Shown piece after piece: positions 1 to 8,899 of a stretch of DNA of 64,000 bases. The notes beneath the pieces were generated by a model. That model ran no database searches. It was not told the origin of the DNA and saw nothing but the letters and a program-made list of their open reading frames with translations. The position numbers were made by a program, and so were the translations under genes. Within the stretch, counting starts at the first letter, position 1. Every line of letters begins with the position of its first letter. Source of the stretch: an uncultured Phocaeicola sp. (GTDB lineage Bacteria > Bacteroidota > Bacteroidia > Bacteroidales > Bacteroidaceae); the NCBI GenBank assembly GCA_958434805.1, contig CAUBDX010000006.1, positions 28,728 to 92,727 of the forward strand, read 5' to 3'.

Positions 1-1
1 G

Positions 2-301
2 GAACCGTGCATCCTTGAAACCGTGGAAAAATACCGCCCTGATTATATCGTTGTAAACAGCGGCGGTGCGGTGTTCCCCGAATTTTCCAAGACAGACGGC
101 TGCATCATCCCCGACGAACAGGAAGTGATGGCGATGCTCGACACGCTCCCCGCACAAATCAAACTGATAGCCGTACACATGGATGCTATTGACCATTGCC
201 AGACAACACGCGAAATCCTGCGAAACGAAGCTCGCCATCACGGGACGGATATGAGCCGACTGATTATACCGGAAGACGGAGAAAGCATAACACTTAAATA
301 A
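2..301 (+). CDS. MBL-fold metallo-hydrolase, C-terminal part (runs off the window start)
   Basis: The reading frame is open from base 2, so the gene begins upstream; the GTG at 23 is only the first possible start inside the window. The visible part has the C-terminal pattern of metallo-beta-lactamase-fold hydrolases: a segment ending IVVNSGGAVF, then KLIAVHMDAIDHC, and a closing LIIPEDGESI. In that family the conserved His near AVHMDAIDHC belongs to the metal site. The substrate cannot be told. It stands 33 bp before the cupin gene on the same strand and is probably cargo of the same integrative element. The fold assignment is fairly secure; any specific activity would be a guess. Confidence 0.7.
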   Translation, partial: EPCILETVEKYRPDYIVVNSGGAVFPEFSKTDGCIIPDEQEVMAMLDTLPAQIKLIAVHMDAIDHCQTTREILRNEARHHGTDMSRLIIPEDGESITLK

Positions 302-334
302 CTGTATAAACAATCATTTCAAAATATTAGAAAG

Positions 335-799
335 ATGAAAAAGATTAGGAAAATCGCGGTAGAACAGAATTTCGCCGCGATCAGTGTCGGTAAGTTGAAT
401 GAACTGAATGAATACGAACTTCAGCTTGGCCCGGATGTGAAAATCCCCGGAAAAGTATTCTGCAGCACCGCTCTCGGAACTACGGGAAGCGAGTTTTCTT
501 TCCAGTCATTCGCCCCGGGTACAGAAACCGGATTTCTGCATAGTCACAAGAGTCATGAGGAGCTTTATTTTTTCCTCTCCGGTAAAGGTGAATTTCAAGT
601 AGACGGAACAGTGTTCCCAGTGGAAGAAGGTAGCGTTGTCAGGGTATCTCCTGCAGGAAAACGAAGTGTCCGTAACAACGGAACGACTCCGCTCCTCATG
701 CTCTGCATACAATATTGCAGCAATACATTCTCACAGGAGGATGCCACTGACGGAATCATACTGAAAGAACCGGTAAAATGGAAAGTCTCTCCGAAATGA
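335..799 (+). CDS. Small cupin-domain protein
   Basis: A 154-residue single-domain cupin. Cupin motif 1 is visible as a G-rich turn followed by HSHKSHEELYFFLSGKGEF (metal-binding His, His and Glu), and motif 2 as VEEGSVVRVSPAGKRSVRN. Such proteins bind a divalent metal and act as small-molecule enzymes or sensors; the substrate is unknown. Its TGA stop at 797-799 overlaps the ATG at 796 of the next gene, so it is probably co-translated with the radical SAM pair. Length and motifs are normal. The link to the radical SAM genes is read from the overlap, and a shared pathway is inference. Confidence 0.85.
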   Translation: MKKIRKIAVEQNFAAISVGKLNELNEYELQLGPDVKIPGKVFCSTALGTTGSEFSFQSFAPGTETGFLHSHKSHEELYFFLSGKGEFQVDGTVFPVEEGSVVRVSPAGKRSVRNNGTTPLLMLCIQYCSNTFSQEDATDGIILKEPVKWKVSPK

Positions 800-1491
800 T
801 TCTAAAAAGGAACTCTAAGCAGATGACTATCTGTATAAAATCCCTGATAAAGAATATGAACATAGTGATAGGCTGCTCAATAGGGTGCAGCTACTGCTAT
901 GCCCGTAATAACTGTCGCCGCTTCCATATCACGGACGATTTTTCTGTACCCGAATATATGGGGCGCAAGCTACACATCATCGACACTCCAAAACCTCACG
1001 TATGGCTGATGACCGGAATGAGCGACTTCTCCGATTGGAAGCCTGAATGGAACGCGGAGATTTTCGGAAGAATGAAAAGCAATCCGCAACACGCTTATAT
1101 CTTTCTTACGAAACGTCCGGATAAGGTCTGTTTTTCTACGGATGACGAAAATGTCTGGATGGGCGTGACCGTCACGCGCAGTTCCGAGAAAAAAAGGTTA
1201 GAAGATTTGAAAAGAAATATCAAGGCCAAACATTACCACGTCACCTTTGAACCTATCTTTGACGAAATCGGAGAGATAGACTTCGCGGGTATCGATTGGG
1301 TTGTCATAGGCACGGAAACGGGACATCGGAAAGGCAAAGTGGATTCCCGTCTCGAATGGGTGCTTCACATTGCCGACCAAGCCAAAGCGCAAGGAATCCC
1401 CGTATTTATGAAAGAGGATTTGCTGCTTATAATGGGGGAAGAAAGGATGATTCAGGAACTGCCGGAACAATTTATCAAACGCATACAATGA
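796..1491 (+). CDS. Radical SAM / DUF5131-like protein, first of a coupled pair
   Basis: The cluster motif CSIGCSYC (Cys-x3-Cys-x2-Cys) lies near the N-terminus, followed by YARN. Further on, VWLMTGMSDFSDW, FLTKRPDK and WVVIGTETG are typical of DUF5131 (phage Gp37/Gp68-like) radical SAM proteins, which would hold a 4Fe-4S cluster and cleave S-adenosylmethionine. I chose ATG 796 because it overlaps the cupin stop as ATGA; ATG 778 and ATG 823 are alternatives. The 3' end overlaps the next gene as ATGA at 1488-1491. From memory this matches the radical SAM mobile pair A family carried on Bacteroidales mobile elements. The reaction is unknown. Confidence 0.85.
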   Translation: MILKRNSKQMTICIKSLIKNMNIVIGCSIGCSYCYARNNCRRFHITDDFSVPEYMGRKLHIIDTPKPHVWLMTGMSDFSDWKPEWNAEIFGRMKSNPQHAYIFLTKRPDKVCFSTDDENVWMGVTVTRSSEKKRLEDLKRNIKAKHYHVTFEPIFDEIGEIDFAGIDWVVIGTETGHRKGKVDSRLEWVLHIADQAKAQGIPVFMKEDLLLIMGEERMIQELPEQFIKRIQ

Positions 1492-2363
1492 ATACTGAAA
1501 CAATCAAGGAAATAGACGTACAGAGCGTTATGACCAAATCCGCACTGCCAGTCGGAGGATATTCGGTCAATCCTTACGTGGGATGCCCTCACGCCTGCAA
1601 GTATTGCTACGCATCGTTTATGAAACGCTTCACCGGGCATACAGAACCGTGGGGCGCGTTTCAGGACGTGAAGAACTGGAAACCGATAGCCAATCCGCAC
1701 AAATATGACGGTGAGCGCATCGTGATAGGTTCCGTGACGGACGGTTACAACCCCTATGAGGAACAATTCCGCCGTACCCGCAGGCTGCTCGAAGAACTGC
1801 GCGGAAGCAACGCCGAGATTATGGTATGTACGAAGTCCGACCTCGTCCTTCGCGACCTCGACCTGTTGAAACGTTTTCCCAAAGTAACAGTGTCTTGGTC
1901 AATCAATACGCTTAACGAACAGTTTCGTGCGGATATGGACAACGCCGTGAGCATAGAACGCCGCCTGAAAGCAATGCGCCAAGTCTATGAGGCAGGCATC
2001 CGTACCGTGTGTTTCGTTTCGCCCATATTTCCGGGAATAACCGATGTAAAGACGATTATCAAGGAAGTGAAAGGATATGCCGATTTGATATGGCTTGAAA
2101 ATCTGAACCTGCGCGGACAATTCAAAGGAGAGATAATGGCATATATCCGTGAGAAGCATCCCGAACTCTTCCCATTATACGATGAGATTTACAACAAGAA
2201 AAGGCTTGATTACTGGCAGGCATTGGAGCAGGACATATCCCAATATGCACAGACGCAAGGATTTCCCTATCGGGTGAACGATTTGCCTTACGGACGCTCG
2301 GAAAAAGGAAAGCCTGTCATCGTAAATTATTTCTATCACGAAAAAATCAGGCTCAAAAAATAA
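1488..2363 (+). CDS. Radical SAM protein, SPL-like family, second of the pair
   Basis: A 291-residue protein from ATG 1488, which overlaps the preceding stop. An upstream in-frame extension exists but lies inside the other radical SAM gene and is rejected. The cluster motif is CPHACKYC (Cys-x3-Cys-x2-Cys) after YSVNPYVG, followed by IVIGSVTDGYNPYEE, a stretch resembling the spore photoproduct lyase-like radical SAM group. It fits the radical SAM mobile pair B family as I remember it. Tight coupling to the first radical SAM and cupin genes suggests one functional unit. Substrate and product are unknown. Confidence 0.85.
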   Translation: MNTETIKEIDVQSVMTKSALPVGGYSVNPYVGCPHACKYCYASFMKRFTGHTEPWGAFQDVKNWKPIANPHKYDGERIVIGSVTDGYNPYEEQFRRTRRLLEELRGSNAEIMVCTKSDLVLRDLDLLKRFPKVTVSWSINTLNEQFRADMDNAVSIERRLKAMRQVYEAGIRTVCFVSPIFPGITDVKTIIKEVKGYADLIWLENLNLRGQFKGEIMAYIREKHPELFPLYDEIYNKKRLDYWQALEQDISQYAQTQGFPYRVNDLPYGRSEKGKPVIVNYFYHEKIRLKK

Positions 2364-2778
2364 GATGTATATAAATTCCCGCTATGGGATGATAGCAAAC
2401 AGCTTCGGTATGCCCGAAACACAAACTTGCTACCATAAAAACAGAGTTCAGACTTTAAAACAACTCATAAACTTTGGGCAACTCAAAGGACTGCTCGCAG
2501 CTTCTTTCGGAAGCAAACGGGGGCGTTCAGGGGGCAACCCCACTGGCTCATTGGGGAGTTTTTAGCATGAGCGTCAGCGGTGCGTGAAGAAAACGCCATA
2601 ATGAGCTATGGCTTTTGTTCCCAAAAGTCTGCGGCGGTGTCGGTTTTCCCTTGTCGGTCGGCAGAACGGAAGTCCGTCTGGCCAGCCTGCGGATGGCGAT
2701 ACTCACCTCCGTTGCTTCCACAGCAGGCTTGATGATGAATGAAAATCCGATGAATTGATGAATGGACGACTTAACATA
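2364..2778. other. Non-coding GC-rich tail of the integrative element
   Basis: No credible gene is seen in these 415 bp. It holds short GC-rich inverted stretches such as GGGGCAACCCC (about 2528-2538) and a segment from about 2560 to 2720 that resembles the non-coding spacers of Bacteroidales conjugative elements. I looked for a transfer origin but cannot define a nick site. Confidence 0.4.
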
Positions 2779-3186
2779 CTAAAAGTCATAACGATACATG
2801 CTCAACATTCTTTCATCAAACCGCTTGGCAAACGCCTCATTCTCCTTGTCAAAGGCTCGTAACAATGTTTCATACTCCGTGCCGATGCCTTGATAGGCGT
2901 TGCGTACCATTTCAGCCGTGACAAATGCCTCACGGTCGGAAAGCCGCTGGTAGTGCTTCGTTATCTGCGCCTTGATGTTGTCAAGCGCATAGTTCACCGT
3001 CACCGCCTCGCGGCTCTTGCCTTTCGCCCTGTTGCCTTTAGCATCCCACAAATCCTTGGAGATACGCTACTTGCAACTGAACTGTGCGATAGTCCCGTTG
3101 ATTGTAACCCGTCCCATGATGGGGACAATTCCATTCTTTTCCTTGCTTCCGTTTACATAGAAGACGGTCCTGAAAGTACTCCTCAT
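2779..3186 (-). pseudogene. Tyrosine-type integrase, broken: internal TAG and missing catalytic domain
   Basis: Read from ATG 3184-3186, this is the N-terminal arm-binding and SAM-like part of a Bacteroidales tyrosine recombinase (MRSTFRTVFYVNG..., then KDLWDAKGNRAKGKSREAV). Codon 40 is TAG (3067-3069), where I recall related integrases having Gln in CKQRIS. After about 120 codons the homology stops (ending MLSMYRYDF), so the catalytic Arg/His/Tyr region is absent. The gene is therefore inactive by two independent lesions. It marks the end of the element that carries the radical SAM genes and suggests that the element, or this end of it, is no longer self-mobile. Confidence 0.85.
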
Positions 3187-3657
3187 AATCCTTGCTTTTT
3201 GTTTGGTGCAAAATTAGTTTATGGGAGTTGTAAAGGAAGAATGTAAACCTACGCAGAACGCAGAAATAGAGACCGTTAGTGTTAAACGTGCATCAGGTGT
3301 TGGGTAATGATTTGGAAGTGCATCTATTGCTGTAATCCGCCCAAATCCGTTTTTCCGCCCTTATGTCATTCCGTACCACCCGAAGTCAAACCCTCTGACC
3401 GTCAGTGAGAATGCTCAAATTCGCTTTATTCTGCGCTTTATTCTGCGTTTTATCCTATTATTTTCAATTAAAATCACTACATTGCAAAACATCTTCCTGC
3501 AAGAGTCATATCACAGCTTCAAATACAGGCCGACATGACTCTTACAAGTAAAAGCAGATGCAAAGCAAACCGTTCATTGAAGAAGAAGCCCCTTTCTCTT
3601 CTCCGGATATACACATTTGCAAGCTGTCTTTATAAACTTCTAAATCATGAAACGAAC
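3187..3657. other. Intergenic region between the element and GH89; short tandem repeat
   Basis: No gene is supported in these 471 bp. The likely attachment junction of the element lies here, but without an empty site I cannot place it. A 12-bp unit GCTTTATTCTGC occurs twice in tandem near 3424-3447, followed by a partial copy. ORF extensions of GH89 into this stretch are rejected because they would precede the signal peptide. Confidence 0.45.
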
Positions 3658-5811
3658 ATGAAAACGATTTGTCTTATTTGCATGCTTTGCATGGCAGTGG
3701 TTGTCAAAGCGGCTTCCCCCATACAAGGTTTGCTGGAACGCATTGACAAAGGAGCTTCGCGCAAGTTTGTCATTGAGCAGGTAAAGTCACCGGCCGATTT
3801 CTTTGAATTAGACCAGAAAGGTGACAAAGTAGTGATTCGTGGCAATAATTATGTGAGCATTGCCACAGGAGTGAACTGGTATCTGAAATACTATGCAGGT
3901 ATTCATCTTTCGTGGAATGGCATGACGGCGCAGCTCCCGGCCGTGCTTCCTGCCGTTCCCCGGAAAGAGCGTCATGAAACAGATATGAAATATCGTTATG
4001 ACTTCAATTACTGCACCTATTCCTATACCATGGCATTCTGGGACTGGAATCGCTGGGAGAAGGAAATAGACTGGATGGCATTGCATGGCATCAATCTTCC
4101 CTTGGCTGTAGTAGGTGCAGATGTGGTGTGGTATAATGTATTGACCCAGCTGGGTTATCCCAAAGACGAAATCAATGAATTTATTGCCGGTCCTGCTTTT
4201 CAGGGATGGTGGCTGATGAATAACCTCGAAGGTTGGGGCGGTCCCAATCCCGACAGCTGGTACAAGCAGCGTGAAACTTTACAGAAACAAATCCTCAAGC
4301 GTATGCGTGAATATGGCATCCAGCCGGTATTGCCAGGCTATTCGGGGATGGTTCCTCACAATGCCAAAGAGCGTCTGAAACTGAATGTTTCCGATCCGGG
4401 CTTGTGGTGCGGCTACCGGCGTCCTGCTTTCCTGCAGCCCACTGACTCACGCTTCAACGAGATAGCCGACCTTTATTACAAGGAGATGAACCGTCTTTAC
4501 GGCAAAGCCGATTTTTACAGTATGGATCCTTTCCACGAAGGAGGAAATGTGGCAAGTGTGGATTTGAATGCTGCAGGTCAAGCCATTTGGGGAGCAATGA
4601 AAAAGGCAAACCCGAAAGCTGTCTGGGTGATCCAGGCATGGCAGGCGAATCCGAGGCAGAAGATGATTGAAAATCTTCCTGCCGGAGATTTGATTGTACT
4701 CGACCTCTTTTCCGAGAGCCGCCCTCAATGGGGTGATTCAGAATCGACCTGGTACCGGAAGGAAGGTTTCGGAAAACATGACTGGCTCTACTGCATGCTG
4801 CTGAATTACGGCGGCAATGTAGGTCTGCACGGAAAGATGAAGCACGTCATTGATGAGTTCTACAAGGCAAAAACATCTTCTTTCAGCAAGACGATGAAAG
4901 GAGTGGGCATGACCATGGAAGGCACGGAAAATAATCCGGTCATGTTCGAACTGCTTTGCGAACTGCCTTGGCGTCCGGTGTGGTTTCACAAAGAGGAGTG
5001 GCTGAGGAACTATACAGTGGCACGTTACGGCAAGGTCGACAAAGCAATTCAGGATGCATGGCTGCTACTGAGTAATACCATTTATGACTGTCCGGCAAAG
5101 AATACTCAGCAGGGAACACATGAATCCGTCTTCTGCGCCCGACCGGGATACGATGTTTATCAGGTGTCCAGCTGGAGCGAGATGGAACCTTATTATAAAC
5201 CGGAAGATATTATCCGTGCCGCAGGCATGATGCTTTCGGCAGCCGACCGCTTCAAGGGAAATAATAATTTTGAGTATGACTTGACAGATATTGTCCGTCA
5301 GGCTGTGGCTGAAAAGGGTCGTCTGGTTTATCCCGTCATGATAGATGCGTATAAGGCAGGAGAAAAAGATCTGTTTGCAGCTGCTTCACAGCGCTTCCTC
5401 GACCTCATTCTCTTGCAGGATAAATTACTTGCCGTCCGCCCAGAGTTTAAGGTAGGCACATGGATTGGAAGCGCACGTAATTTAGGCACTACTCCCGAAG
5501 AAAAGGACTTGTATGAATGGAACGCACGCGTACAGATTACGACATGGGGGAACCGTGTGGCAGCTGATGAAGGCGGTCTGCGCGACTATGCACACAAGGA
5601 ATGGAACGGCTTGCTACGCGATTTTTATTACAACCGCTGGAAAGTGTGGATTGACCAGCAAAAAGCCCGGCTGGACGGTGCGCCGGTGAAAGAGATAGAT
5701 TTCTATGACATTGAAGAACAGTGGACAAAACAGACCCATCCTTATTCTTCGCAAGCCGAAGGCGATGTGATAGAGGTTGCCAAGGAAGTTTATGCCAAGA
5801 TTACCGAATAG
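3658..5811 (+). CDS. Alpha-N-acetylglucosaminidase, GH89
   Basis: A 717-residue secreted enzyme expected to release terminal alpha-linked GlcNAc from host glycans (mucin alpha1,4-GlcNAc caps, heparan-type chains). ATG 3658 starts a clean signal peptide (MKTICLICMLCMAVVVKAAS). The family pattern runs throughout: a small N-terminal alpha/beta domain, then a TIM barrel starting near WDWNRWEKEIDWMALHGIN. The predicted acid/base Glu294 is in DPFHEGG and the predicted nucleophile Glu421 is in GMTMEGTENNP; these are assigned by position against the known NAGLU/CpGH89 pattern. The C-terminal helical domain is complete and length is normal. It lies beside the remnant mobile element but looks intact. 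Confidence 0.92.
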   Translation: MKTICLICMLCMAVVVKAASPIQGLLERIDKGASRKFVIEQVKSPADFFELDQKGDKVVIRGNNYVSIATGVNWYLKYYAGIHLSWNGMTAQLPAVLPAVPRKERHETDMKYRYDFNYCTYSYTMAFWDWNRWEKEIDWMALHGINLPLAVVGADVVWYNVLTQLGYPKDEINEFIAGPAFQGWWLMNNLEGWGGPNPDSWYKQRETLQKQILKRMREYGIQPVLPGYSGMVPHNAKERLKLNVSDPGLWCGYRRPAFLQPTDSRFNEIADLYYKEMNRLYGKADFYSMDPFHEGGNVASVDLNAAGQAIWGAMKKANPKAVWVIQAWQANPRQKMIENLPAGDLIVLDLFSESRPQWGDSESTWYRKEGFGKHDWLYCMLLNYGGNVGLHGKMKHVIDEFYKAKTSSFSKTMKGVGMTMEGTENNPVMFELLCELPWRPVWFHKEEWLRNYTVARYGKVDKAIQDAWLLLSNTIYDCPAKNTQQGTHESVFCARPGYDVYQVSSWSEMEPYYKPEDIIRAAGMMLSAADRFKGNNNFEYDLTDIVRQAVAEKGRLVYPVMIDAYKAGEKDLFAAASQRFLDLILLQDKLLAVRPEFKVGTWIGSARNLGTTPEEKDLYEWNARVQITTWGNRVAADEGGLRDYAHKEWNGLLRDFYYNRWKVWIDQQKARLDGAPVKEIDFYDIEEQWTKQTHPYSSQAEGDVIEVAKEVYAKITE

Positions 5812-5911
5812 TCTGCCGGCGTGATAAAGAAGACACATGCTTTTTCCAAATAGCGAAATCATTCATCTGCGACAGTTCTTCCTTTTTACCACCCTTTAAC
5901 CCGAATGGATT

Positions 5912-6034
5912 ATGAATAAACACATCCTCTTCTTTCTGGCAAAGATAATTGCCTTATTCTGCCTTTCTTTTGCCGACTACCCAACGACAGTTACAAGAAC
6001 AGTGTCAGAAACCATTACGTTACTGCTCCAATGA
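5912..6034 (+). pseudogene. 40-codon ORF with a signal-peptide-like start, probably a gene fragment
   Basis: ATG 5912 opens MNKHILFFLAKIIALFCLSF, a textbook n-region and hydrophobic core, but the frame stops after 40 residues and its end overlaps the 3' end of the convergent EEP gene. It could be the stump of a secreted protein lost by deletion, or chance. No family can be named. Confidence 0.3.
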
Positions 6035-7048
6035 GAAAGTAACAAGCAGCCCTTTATGGTCGGTCGGCCAAACCCCTTGGGGCAACAGGAATTTATCTTT
6101 CGATTTGCTCGGCACCCGTTCGTTGTATGAAATGCTTCCTTCCGGACCGAACACAATCGCTTCCTTAAGTTTCAGTGACGGATGTGGATAATAAAACACA
6201 TAGTCAATACGTTCACGCTCATCGGCTTTCGGTGCCCAAGTCAGTTTTTCTAACGGCATCAGCGGATTGTCAGCAGGGAATGTAAATCCGGGATAATTTA
6301 CAACGTCAGGATAAAGCGTACGATAGGTGTCGATAAAGCCAGCATTGTCAAGAAGCAACGGAACAGTCCAGGGCACAATAAGTCCGTGGTGGTCAAACAG
6401 ATCTTTTGTTTCACGGGTCCAGTCCAGATGAGAAGGCTCGTTAAAATCACCACCCAATATGACAAGGGTTCCCCGGGCTATATCCTTGCGTGCTTCTTCA
6501 ATAAAGCAACGGATGGCATCATCGCGCAAAGATGCATCATTCACCTGCAAGACCTCAAGCACGGTCTGAGGGATAGGAATCTCTTTCCAAGTGGAACCAT
6601 CGTATCCACGCACATTGTAATAAGCATCGTTCAGATAATCCAGATGGGCTGTATAAACCGCTATCTCCTGATTGCCGATCCGGGATTTCATCTTGTAGAT
6701 ACTCCCGTGGTCATTGTTTTCGGGATATACAGTCAGGGAATCCGTGATAGGATGCCGGCTCAGCAACCCGGAATCATAGCTGTAGAATGAATAATAGGTT
6801 TCTCCAAATTGCTTCAGCGACTCTACAATCCGGTCACAAAACCTTGTCTGGTTATAGTTCCTTACCTCACTGAAAGTAACAAAATCCGGTTTCAGGCGCA
6901 CAATTTCCTGAACAATGGCATCATATCCTCCTTCCACAACGGTACCTTCCTGCCAGATGTTCCATTGCAGCACCGTAAAATTCTTTTGCCGGGCCGATAT
7001 ATTCAAGGCACAGCAAATCACACAAAACAAAGCAATTAATTTTTTCAT
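6020..7048 (-). CDS. Secreted endonuclease/exonuclease/phosphatase-family protein
   Basis: From ATG 7048 the protein (342 aa) starts with a signal peptide (MKKLIALFCVICCALNISA); the longer reading from 7069 would need a TTG start. It has the EEP order of motifs: VLQWNIWQ, then DFVTFSEV (metal Glu), a middle AVYTAHLDY, ILGGDFNEPSH, and a terminal WPTDHKGLLVTF with the catalytic Asp-His. Members hydrolyse phosphodiesters (nucleic acids, sphingomyelin, inositol phosphates) and the substrate is not evident. It faces GH89 tail to tail and diverges from the GH109-like gene upstream. A periplasmic or surface location is inferred from the signal peptide. Confidence 0.85.
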   Translation of the reverse strand: MKKLIALFCVICCALNISARQKNFTVLQWNIWQEGTVVEGGYDAIVQEIVRLKPDFVTFSEVRNYNQTRFCDRIVESLKQFGETYYSFYSYDSGLLSRHPITDSLTVYPENNDHGSIYKMKSRIGNQEIAVYTAHLDYLNDAYYNVRGYDGSTWKEIPIPQTVLEVLQVNDASLRDDAIRCFIEEARKDIARGTLVILGGDFNEPSHLDWTRETKDLFDHHGLIVPWTVPLLLDNAGFIDTYRTLYPDVVNYPGFTFPADNPLMPLEKLTWAPKADERERIDYVFYYPHPSLKLKEAIVFGPEGSISYNERVPSKSKDKFLLPQGVWPTDHKGLLVTFSLEQ

Positions 7049-7122
7049 CCTCTTGTTTATTTTCTCCAATAGTTATCCAAAATCAGCCTTCATAATGAAG
7101 GAAGATGAACAGCCACTCAAAA

Positions 7123-7166
7123 TCTCACCGCAAATCAGTAGTAGGAAAACCCGATTTGCGGTGAGA
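7123..7166. repeat. 14-bp perfect inverted repeat in a divergent intergenic region
   Basis: TCTCACCGCAAATC (7123-7136) pairs perfectly with GATTTGCGGTGAGA (7153-7166) across a 16-nt loop. It lies between the divergent EEP and GH109-like genes, so it could be an operator. On the minus strand the stem is followed by TTTT, so a terminator is also possible. Confidence 0.5.
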
Positions 7167-7293
7167 AAGAAGGCAGCTGTCATCCATGCAAAAATAGAAA
7201 AACCGAAGAAATATGCCAAGATTTAACTCACTTAAAGAGTACAGTTCAAACACTTTTTTCACTTCCTTCTGTCTGGGATGCTTAATATTCCAA

Positions 7294-7866
7294 TTGTCGC
7301 AAGCATGACAAAAACTTCATTTTTCATACAGACTTGAAAAGATAATGATAAAATCTTATAGCTTTGCATGCGGAAATCAAGAACGACAGAAATGAAAACA
7401 ATAAAAACGGTTTTAATAGGAGCCGGCTACCGGGGAATGCGGCTGCTGCGTCTGATGAAACAGATTCATGCTTACCGCATCACTGCGCTGTTCGACCCTT
7501 CGTCTGAGCTTCTGCCGGAAGAAAAAATCGAACGATTCTCCGGCGAGACAAACGGGTATAAGGAAATGATTCTCCGCCACCGCCCCGACCTTGTGGTCAT
7601 TGCCTCTCCGTGGAAATGGCATGTTGAGCAGGCTATGTATGCCTTGGAGCAAGGTTGCCATGTGGCTCTTGAAATAAAGGGAGGACTGAAAACAGATGAA
7701 TACTGCCCGCTGATTTCACTTGCCGAACAGAAAGGCTTGCGCATCTATCCGCTGGAGAACACGGTGTTCATGCGTGAAAACATGGCAATGCTGAATCTGG
7801 TACAAGCCGGAGTATTGGGCGACTTGGTTGCCCTTCGCGGAGGATACCGGCACGATTTGCGCGATA
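7294..7866 (+). repeat. Direct repeat, left copy (573 bp), border of the PUL island
   Basis: This segment recurs at 21357-21918. By eye the two copies differ only by an 11-bp deletion in the right copy (GAGCAGGCTAT, left 7626-7636) and one silent A/G change (7679 against 21731). It starts 98 bp upstream of the GH109-like start codon and ends inside that gene at CGCGATA. The sequences diverge completely on both outer sides, so the borders are sharp. Confidence 0.95.
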
Positions 7867-7901
7867 CAGCATATTTTTGGAAACAACGTAAAATCCATTA
7901 A
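7392..7901 (+). pseudogene. GH109-like Gfo/Idh/MocA protein, 5' half only (left copy)
   Basis: The N-terminal Rossmann domain is present (ATG 7392, TVLIGAGYRGMRLLRLMKQ, then DLVVIASPWKWHVEQA), but homology ends at the repeat border 7866 and the frame closes after a short foreign tail (TAYFWKQRKIH). About 160 of an expected 378 residues remain, so the C-terminal domain with the substrate pocket is lost. The frame here is intact, unlike the right copy. A protein of this length should bind NAD at best. The complementary damage in the two copies is described at 21455-22580. Confidence 0.9.
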
Positions 7902-7973
7902 AAAGCTAGGGGAGGGGGGTACATTATCAATCGTCATTTCCCATAAGCACATGATGACGAGCGTTATGAATAG

Positions 7974-8000
7974 GAAGGTTCAGTTTAACCCTGAACCTTC
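7974..8000. terminator. 10-bp perfect hairpin just inside the island
   Basis: GAAGGTTCAG (7974-7983) pairs with CTGAACCTTC (7991-8000) over a 7-nt loop. There is no clear T-run on either side, so termination is only likely. The rest of the 7902-8271 gap holds AT-rich sequence and the promoter-like box at 8118; no gene is seen. Confidence 0.45.
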
Positions 8001-8117
8001 TTGAAGTTAAAATTTCGAACGATTTTACCGATGCAAAACACCTAAAATGCAGCTAAAAGTTACTCCTGAGTTTATTCTTTAACTGAAAAAAATATTGGTA
8101 AGCTCATTTTAATTACC

Positions 8118-8125
8118 TATTTTTG
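8118..8125 (+). promoter_or_regulatory. Bacteroides -7 box before the sigma-factor gene
   Basis: TATTTTTG fits TAnnTTTG, the -7 consensus of the primary Bacteroides sigma factor. A convincing TTTG at the -33 position is not seen. The box sits about 150 bp upstream of the ECF sigma start. Confidence 0.4.
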
Positions 8126-8271
8126 TATTTTTAACAGCATTTTTACTTTCCATTGTAAATCTGTTTTATTCTCCCCTCTAAATTACGAAGAAAATTTGAA
8201 TTACTGTTACTTTCCATCCTCTTTATTAAAATAAGTGGAAAAATTAGTTACTAAATAGAAAAGAGACACGA

Positions 8272-8844
8272 ATGAAAAAACTCCAACCAGACATTGTATC
8301 ATTTAACCAACTTTACCGAGATTTCGAAAAACGCTTTATGCGATTTGCCAACTCATATGTAAAAGATGAATCGGTAGCAGAAGACATTACCATTGATTCC
8401 ATGCTGTATTATTGGGAGAACCGTGATTCCTTAAATGATGAAACAAACGTTCCAGCATACATTTTGACAACTATCAAGAGCAAATGTCTTAACTACTTGC
8501 GTCACGAGCGTATCTGTGAGAACTACTCGGAACAAGCTAAGGCATATTATGAATGGGAATTAAACACCCGCATCAACACACTTGAAGCTTGCGAGCCCTA
8601 TGAATTGTTGACCAATGAAATTCAGGAATTAGTTGACAAGGCATTGAATGAAATGCCCGAAAAAACCCGAAAAGTTTTCACGTTAAACCGGTATGAAGAC
8701 AAAACCTATAAAGAGATAGCCCTACTCATGGGAATATCAGATAAAGGAGTTGATTTCCACATCCAAAAAGCCCTAAAACTCCTTCGCAAGCATCTAAAAG
8801 ACTATTTTCCACTTTTTCTTTATTATTTTCTAAAAAGTCACTAG
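8272..8844 (+). CDS. ECF-type RNA polymerase sigma-70 factor of the PUL
   Basis: A 190-residue protein with sigma region 2 (FNQLYRDFEKRFMRFANSYV, then EDITIDSMLYYWENRD) and region 4 (ALNEMPEKTRKVFTLNRYED, then YKEIALLMGISDKGVDFHI), the helix-turn-helix that reads the -35 element. It belongs to the Bacteroidales group that works with a FecR anti-sigma and a SusC transducer. The next gene, 55 bp downstream, is that FecR, and the SusC that follows carries the signalling STN domain. By analogy, ligand passage through SusC frees this factor to switch on the SusCD operon. Confidence 0.92.
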   Translation: MKKLQPDIVSFNQLYRDFEKRFMRFANSYVKDESVAEDITIDSMLYYWENRDSLNDETNVPAYILTTIKSKCLNYLRHERICENYSEQAKAYYEWELNTRINTLEACEPYELLTNEIQELVDKALNEMPEKTRKVFTLNRYEDKTYKEIALLMGISDKGVDFHIQKALKLLRKHLKDYFPLFLYYFLKSH

Positions 8845-8899
8845 GAAGTCTTTCGTATGAAGTGCTATTCATATACAGGGAACTAAAAAAACCAAGATT

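Noticed and set aside
778..822. ATG 778 as start of the first radical SAM gene
   Set aside because: ATG 796 makes the ATGA overlap with the cupin stop, the same coupling as at the next junction; residues before it are not typical.
2364..2778. Transfer origin of the integrative element
   Set aside because: GC-rich inverted stretches are present, but no relaxase gene or recognisable nick region is visible.
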